A stretch of DNA of 9,912 nt from Campylobacteraceae bacterium (GTDB taxonomy: Bacteria; Campylobacterota; Campylobacteria; Campylobacterales; Sulfurovaceae): positions 1 to 9,912 of the forward strand of contig JALSQB010000147.1 of the NCBI GenBank assembly GCA_026985655.1. Direction: 5' to 3'. The notes beneath the pieces are model-generated. The model was not told where the DNA came from. It saw nothing but the letters and a program-made list of their open reading frames with translations, and did no database searches. Made by a program: the position numbers and the translations under genes. Below, one piece after another: positions 6,034 to 9,912 of the stretch (position 1 is its first letter; each line of letters begins with the position of its first letter).

Positions 6034-6330
6034 ATGTTAATATGGATTTGTGTTGATAGTCAAGATAAAGAGAATGCAAAAATTACCAAAGTAATCGATG
6101 CAAAATATTGGGCCTTAGTAGAGATGGACGGAGGAACGACAAAGTCCATTAGTTTTTATGATAAACGTGAAGATTTTACGGATTGGGTTGATTTTATTAT
6201 TATGAAAGATAAATATGAATCCTATATGGAGTTTATGGATGAGGGAATGATGGTTCTTTGCATTAGAGAAGAGGAGACCATTACCGAAATCATAGAGGCA
6301 TTTGTCTTTAAAGAGCTTGATGAGGTTTAG
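6034..6330 (+). CDS. Small protein, possibly NifX/dinitrogenase-cofactor-like fold
   Basis: A 98-residue cytoplasmic protein without signal peptide, starting 13 nt after the glycoside hydrolase stop, so probably in the same transcript. Its layout (MLIWICVDSQD, a strand with AKYWALVEMDGGTTKSISFYDKRED, then a strand-helix-strand ending VLCIREEETITEIIEAF) resembles the alternating pattern of the NifX/NafY/COG1433 fold, where AKYFAIVE-DGGK..SIEFYEN-like segments are typical. The protein is acidic, with cysteines at about 6 and 78. No known ligand-binding motif is visible, and the resemblance is weak, so no function is assigned. The upstream GTGAG-like sequence is a poor Shine-Dalgarno match. That it is a real gene is well supported by its position and length in an otherwise closed frame. 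Confidence 0.6.
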   Translation: MLIWICVDSQDKENAKITKVIDAKYWALVEMDGGTTKSISFYDKREDFTDWVDFIIMKDKYESYMEFMDEGMMVLCIREEETITEIIEAFVFKELDEV

Positions 6331-6337
6331 GGAGAAA

Positions 6338-6388
6338 AAATAGAAGCTATTTATGATAAAATTAGATTTATATAATATATTTTAGGAG
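6338..6388 (+). promoter_or_regulatory. Intergenic signals before the TPR lipoprotein gene
   Basis: The 65-nt gap holds an AT-rich inverted repeat, AAATAG-AAG-CTATTT (6338-6352), with no U-run after it. A possible -10 TATGAT (6352-6357) and a second, TATAAT (6371-6376), follow. AGGAG (6384-6388) is a good Shine-Dalgarno site, 7 nt before the ATG at 6396. The signals suggest an internal promoter, but the region is so AT-rich that the -10 matches could be chance. Confidence 0.35.
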
Positions 6389-6395
6389 TATTTTT

Positions 6396-7082
6396 ATGCT
6401 GAAATGTCAAAACCTATTTAGCACTATTTTATTGGGGGGCGTACTTTTCTTTACAGCTTGTGATACTCAAAATAAAAATGAAGTCAAAGAGAAAAAAGTA
6501 CTGCTTCAAGGTACAGCCGATGAGACAAGCTATAATACAGCACAAAAGTTTTTTAAATTCGGTGAATATGATAAAGCATTAGAATTTCATCTCAAACAGT
6601 TAGATGAAGATTTAAAATATTATGAAGAAAATAGCTTAGAGATTGCCTTAGATTACAACAACATCGGATTAGACTATGATGAGTTAAAAAACTATCCAAA
6701 AGCCTTAGAGTTTTATCTAAAAACAATGAAAATAGATGAGCTAACTTTAGAAAAAAATAGTACCGAGCGTTCAACTACTTATTATAATGTTGCTGCTTCT
6801 TATGATGAGCTACAAAAGTATCAAGAGGCAATTTATTTTTACCTTAAAGCACTAGAAATTGATGAGAAGGTTTTGGGTAGTGAACATGAAAATGTATGGT
6901 CGGAGTATGAAAAATTAGCCTTTGCCTATGAACAAGAGTCTAATTTAACAGCATCGTTAAATTATTGGCAGAAGAGTTTAACTTATATGGAACATCACTT
7001 TGGAAAATATGCTTTAGAGAGTAATGAAACAAGAGCTAAGATAAAAGAGATTGAACAAAGTTTATTGGAAACGAGAAACTAA
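6396..7082 (+). CDS. TPR-repeat lipoprotein
   Basis: A 228-residue lipoprotein. The signal peptide ends FTAC, giving a lipidated Cys at 22, followed by a charged tether to about residue 40. Four tetratricopeptide repeats of the kinesin-light-chain type (about 42 residues each) follow: roughly 43-76, 83-116, 126-159 and 167-200, with the typical GEYDKALEFHLKQL, KNYPKALEFYLKTM and QKYQEAIYFYLKAL cores. The superhelix would present a protein- or peptide-binding surface in the periplasm or at the outer-membrane inner face. It has its own strong RBS. Its TAA stop directly abuts the next gene's GTG start (stop at 7080-7082, start at 7083), so the two are coupled. TPR proteins act as scaffolds, so no specific partner can be named; nearby envelope genes are candidates. 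Confidence 0.85.
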   Translation: MLKCQNLFSTILLGGVLFFTACDTQNKNEVKEKKVLLQGTADETSYNTAQKFFKFGEYDKALEFHLKQLDEDLKYYEENSLEIALDYNNIGLDYDELKNYPKALEFYLKTMKIDELTLEKNSTERSTTYYNVAASYDELQKYQEAIYFYLKALEIDEKVLGSEHENVWSEYEKLAFAYEQESNLTASLNYWQKSLTYMEHHFGKYALESNETRAKIKEIEQSLLETRN

Positions 7083-8303
7083 GTGTTTGATGTAACCGTG
7101 GTAGGAGCAGGAGCAAGTGGCTTAGTTACAGCCATTGTCTCTGCAAGACGAGGTAAAAAAGTTGTCATTTTAGAAAAGAACCATAAAATAGGTAAAAAGC
7201 TTCTCGCCACAGGCAATGGAAAATGTAACATTACCAATCAACGCCCTACTTTGGAGCGTTTTTATTCACAAAACCCAAAATTTATTAAAGAAGTTTTTGA
7301 GGGATACTCTTTTCAATCTGTTAGGCAATTTTTTAAATCTATTGGCTTAGAACTCATTGAAGCCAAAGAGGGTAAAGTTTTTCCTATGTCGCTTCAAGCC
7401 TCTTCGGTGGTAGAACTCTTAGTTTGTGAATGTGAACAACTGGGCGTTAAGATAATTTGTGAAGCAGAAGTTAGCAAAACTTCTTTTAGCGAGGGTAAGT
7501 TTGTTGTTTCGTATAATCATACACAAATAGAATCTAAAAAATTAGTGTTAGCCACAGGACACTGTTCAGCACCACAATTGGGTGGCGTAATGGACGGCAT
7601 TGAATTTGCACGTTCTTTTGGGCATAGCATTGTTAAAGACTTTCCTACACTTGTTCAATTAACAGCTCCGTACAAAGAGAGCTATCTGAAACAACTCTCA
7701 GGCGTGAAAGTGCAGAGTAGGGTGACATTGCCGTTCAAGGGCAAAGAGATTGTCAAACAAGGCGATGTACTCTTTACTAACTATGGACTCTCTGGCTTAG
7801 CCATTTTAGATATTAGCCGTTTTGTGATGCAAGAACTTTTAAGTAAGAAAAGCATTATGTTAATCATTGACCTCATGCCTAAAATGAGCCATGAACAACT
7901 TTTAGCACTCATGAAAAAAAGCCTCACTAAAAAGAGCCAAAAGCCTTTAGAAGTATGGTTGCAAGGCTTTATCAATAAAAAGCTCATAAAACCTATTTTA
8001 GAGCCGTTAAAGCTAGAAAATGAAACGGTAGGTTCTATTTACTCAAATATTGAATGCTTAGAACAAATCGTTCAAAAAATAAAATATTTTGAATTTAAAA
8101 TAGATGGAAGTAAAGGCTACAAAGGGGCCGAAGTTGCCACAGGTGGGGTTAATACCAAAGAAGTAGATGCTAGAACCATGGAATCCCAAAAACAAAAAGG
8201 GCTTTATGTGGTGGGTGAAGTGTTAGATGTTGATGGCGACAGAGGAGGGTTTAACCTCCATTTAGCATGGGTTTGTGGGCTTAGAGCAGGGGCATCATTT
8301 TAA
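7083..8303 (+). CDS. HI0933/YhiN-family FAD-dependent oxidoreductase
   Basis: A 406-residue cytoplasmic flavoprotein of the HI0933 (YhiN/BaiN-like) family. The N-terminal Rossmann motif GAGASG is at residues 8-13, with E31 at the end of the second strand for FAD ribose binding. The family signature GNGKCNITN is at 44-52, and the C-terminal block VGEVLDVDGDRGGFNLHLAW is the characteristic second FAD-contacting motif. A middle domain (about 190-330) matches the family's insertion domain. The family is thought to be a reductase, but its physiological substrate is unclear. GTG start, directly after the TAA of the TPR gene; the GTG fits because the protein then begins MFDVTVVGAG as in homologues. 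No good Shine-Dalgarno site is visible, only GAG (7073-7075), so coupling to the preceding gene is likely. Length is normal and no truncation is seen. Confidence 0.9.
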   Translation: MFDVTVVGAGASGLVTAIVSARRGKKVVILEKNHKIGKKLLATGNGKCNITNQRPTLERFYSQNPKFIKEVFEGYSFQSVRQFFKSIGLELIEAKEGKVFPMSLQASSVVELLVCECEQLGVKIICEAEVSKTSFSEGKFVVSYNHTQIESKKLVLATGHCSAPQLGGVMDGIEFARSFGHSIVKDFPTLVQLTAPYKESYLKQLSGVKVQSRVTLPFKGKEIVKQGDVLFTNYGLSGLAILDISRFVMQELLSKKSIMLIIDLMPKMSHEQLLALMKKSLTKKSQKPLEVWLQGFINKKLIKPILEPLKLENETVGSIYSNIECLEQIVQKIKYFEFKIDGSKGYKGAEVATGGVNTKEVDARTMESQKQKGLYVVGEVLDVDGDRGGFNLHLAWVCGLRAGASF

Positions 8304-8427
8304 ATCCCAAGAGAAGATTCAAAAGATTACGCGTTGTACTTTAGAACGCTTAGAAGAGGCATCAAAAGAGATGATACGCCCTTCTATTTTGGTGTTTGGT
8401 GAAGTGGTGAATGTTTTTAATACTTAA
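8266..8427 (+). pseudogene. C-terminal remnant of uroporphyrinogen-III C-methyltransferase (CobA-like)
   Basis: A frame shifted by one base relative to the flavoprotein gene, open from 8266 to a TAA at 8425-8427. From about 8308 it reads QEKIQKITRCTLERLEEA, then IRPSILVFGEVVNVF. This resembles the end of the CobA/CysG tetrapyrrole methyltransferase domain, where a Q..+...TL..+ helix is followed by a PA+IVVGEVV strand and a very short tail. The part before 8305 overlaps the flavoprotein and is not meaningful. There is no start codon at a useful place, and the catalytic, SAM-binding part (about 200 residues) is missing, so this cannot be an active enzyme. The simplest reading is a deletion that removed most of a cobA gene. 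The stop falls 3 bp from the lsrK stop. Similarity is recognised from memory and needs a search. Confidence 0.6.
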
Positions 8428-8430
8428 GTA

Positions 8431-9912
8431 CTATAAGCCTGGGGCTTTCCACATACTTTGTGTTAAATCTCTATCGACCAACTTTAACTGCTCCACATAA
8501 ATCTCTTGCCATTTTCTTGCTATTTGTTGATACAATTCATAATTCTCATTGTTTGGAACATACTCTCTGTCCCACTCCACAAGCTTTTCAGAGGCTTCTA
8601 TCAAAGAGTCATAGACCCCTGCACCCACACCTGCACTCATTGAAGCACCAAGGGCAGTGGCTTCTGTTACTTTGGGTACTTTGACCTTACACCCTGTCAC
8701 ATCAGCCAATATCTGACACCACAATGCCCCTTTACTCGCTCCTCCTGCAAAGACAATCTCTTCTACGGCGATGCCTGTAAAGGCTTCAATATTTTTTAGA
8801 TTAATCGCAGAGACAATACACGCATTCTCTTGAAGACTTCTAAACATTGAGGCTCGGTTACACACTTCTGGGTCAATAGATAGATTAAGGAAAGAAGGAC
8901 TGGCATGATACCACTTGCCATACTTCATGCTATCTGAAAAAATAGGCATTATCCCATATGACCCCACAGGTACTTTTGAGGCTTTCTCTTCAAGGACAGC
9001 GTAAGTGTCAATCCCTCTTACTTTGGCTTCTTCTTTCTCCAGTTCACAAAAGGCATCTCTAAACCAACGCATCACCAAGCCAGAGAAAAAGGTAATCCCC
9101 TCAGCTTGTGAAAGACCTTCTACTACATGAGGATTGACCCTAATGCCCCTATCTTTAGGAGGAGTTACGCTTGATTTTATGTTCACCACTTGTTGCCAAA
9201 AAGAGCCACCAAGTATGGCGACTTGCCCCTCTTTGGTTACGCCCAATCCTGCTGAACCCAACTGAACATCACCCCCACCCATGACAACTTTGGTCTGTCG
9301 AGAGAGTCCAAAGTTTTCATCGATTACTTTACCCATAACCGTTCCAACCTCTAATACAGGAGGGAAAATGTTATCTTTAAGCCCAATATTATTTGCCATC
9401 GCAGAAACCCAGTTACGCTCTTTTAAAGAGAATATTCCCGTTGTTCCTCCATTACTAGGGTCGGTGGCAATCACGCCAGAGAGTTTGGCTAAAATCCAGT
9501 CACCTATCATGGAGATATTGGCTACCTTTTCATAGAGTTTGGGTCTATTATTTTTAAGCCACAAAAGGCGTGGTAACGCACCCAAAGCAAAGGTTTGACC
9601 AGAGAGTGCATAGAACTCCTCTTCTAGCCCCACAAAATTCTCTTTTAAAAACTTCACCTCATCACTAGCTCGTGCATCAACATTGGCAACTGCCCAAAGC
9701 TCTTTACCCTCACTATCATAAAGCACAATCCCCTCACGCATCGAAGTAGCACTAACGGCTAAAATCTCTTCAGGTTTAACGCCTGCTAGCTTCAAAGACT
9801 CTTTAATACAGCCAACTGTAATTTCCCAATTTTTAGCCGTGTCAAAAGTCATGGAGTTAGGAACACCCTCCACAGCTAAGTGCGTCCACTCCTCTTGTGC
9901 CACAGAGAGTTG
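8431..9912 (-). CDS. lsrK: Autoinducer-2 kinase LsrK, lacking its N-terminus at the window edge
   Basis: An FGGY-family kinase that phosphorylates the quorum-sensing signal AI-2 (DPD) with ATP, in the cytoplasm, to give phospho-AI-2, which retains the signal and induces lsr genes. Blocks shared with enteric LsrK include SATSMREGIVLYD, ANVDARA, DPSNGGTTGIFSL, GGGDVQLGSAGLG, LGGSFWQQVVN, MRWFRDAFC, YHASPSFLNLSIDPE and the end SMWKAPGL. The Asp in GGGDVQLG is the expected catalytic base, and FAGGASKG near the C-terminus is the adenosine motif. In-frame residues QLS precede the GTG codon at 9901, and similarity to the family continues through it, so that GTG is not the start: about 40 N-terminal residues, including the first ATP-phosphate motif, lie to the right of the window. 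Its 3' end converges on the cobA remnant, so it is the last gene of its transcript; partners such as transporter genes may lie upstream. Confidence 0.93.
   Translation of the reverse strand, partial: QLSVAQEEWTHLAVEGVPNSMTFDTAKNWEITVGCIKESLKLAGVKPEEILAVSATSMREGIVLYDSEGKELWAVANVDARASDEVKFLKENFVGLEEEFYALSGQTFALGALPRLLWLKNNRPKLYEKVANISMIGDWILAKLSGVIATDPSNGGTTGIFSLKERNWVSAMANNIGLKDNIFPPVLEVGTVMGKVIDENFGLSRQTKVVMGGGDVQLGSAGLGVTKEGQVAILGGSFWQQVVNIKSSVTPPKDRGIRVNPHVVEGLSQAEGITFFSGLVMRWFRDAFCELEKEEAKVRGIDTYAVLEEKASKVPVGSYGIMPIFSDSMKYGKWYHASPSFLNLSIDPEVCNRASMFRSLQENACIVSAINLKNIEAFTGIAVEEIVFAGGASKGALWCQILADVTGCKVKVPKVTEATALGASMSAGVGAGVYDSLIEASEKLVEWDREYVPNNENYELYQQIARKWQEIYVEQLKLVDRDLTQSMWKAPGL

Noticed and set aside
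7781..7987. Minus-strand ORF inside the HI0933-type flavoprotein gene
   Set aside because: It is antisense to a continuous family domain and has no start signals.
8460..9535. Plus-strand ORFs (74 and 84 codons) inside lsrK
   Set aside because: They are shadows of LsrK, whose conserved motifs run continuously through both regions.
9901..9903. GTG as the start codon of lsrK
   Set aside because: The frame stays open to the window edge, and the residues before and after the GTG align with the LsrK family (QLSV.QEEW). Starting here would remove the ATP-binding N-terminus.

Overview
This AT-rich window comes from a Campylobacterota-type bacterium, probably an environmental relative of Sulfurimonas, Sulfurovum or Arcobacter; the genus cannot be fixed from the sequence. 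The reasons are the TsaD N-terminus, the TATAAT -10 boxes with TG or T-rich extensions, dense packing with short or overlapping junctions, and the overall look of the proteins. None of this was tested by a database search.

Left part (1-3540). The window opens with the start of tsaD (minus strand, cut by the edge), behind a small unrecognised gene on the same strand. A divergent gene encodes an exported protein with an SPOR-like domain. It converges on leuA (2-isopropylmalate synthase, type 2), and the two stop codons overlap inside a perfect inverted repeat. Upstream of leuA is the most interesting element of the window: an unlisted 24-codon leader gene (3349-3423, minus) with a strong Shine-Dalgarno site and six consecutive leucine codons. 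A TTGACA-N17-TAAACT promoter precedes it. This is the architecture of leucine-responsive attenuation. The region between the leader and leuA holds only weak hairpins, and the leader itself is rich in C and poor in G, so the switch may not be a textbook terminator/antiterminator.

Middle part (3500-8303). A plus-strand run of five tightly spaced genes follows: a secreted DUF4139-type protein, a GH26-like glycoside hydrolase lipoprotein (TTG start overlapping the preceding stop), a 98-residue protein that may have a NifX-like fold, a TPR lipoprotein, and an HI0933/YhiN-type flavoprotein. Three of the five are exported, so this looks like a cell-envelope cluster, perhaps with extra internal promoters.

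Right part (8304-9912). Just after the flavoprotein gene, a frame with no start encodes what looks like the last ~40 residues of uroporphyrinogen-III C-methyltransferase (CobA), apparently the remnant of a deleted gene. Three bases later, convergent, is the stop of lsrK (autoinducer-2 kinase), whose N-terminus lies beyond the window. LsrK suggests an AI-2 processing system next door.
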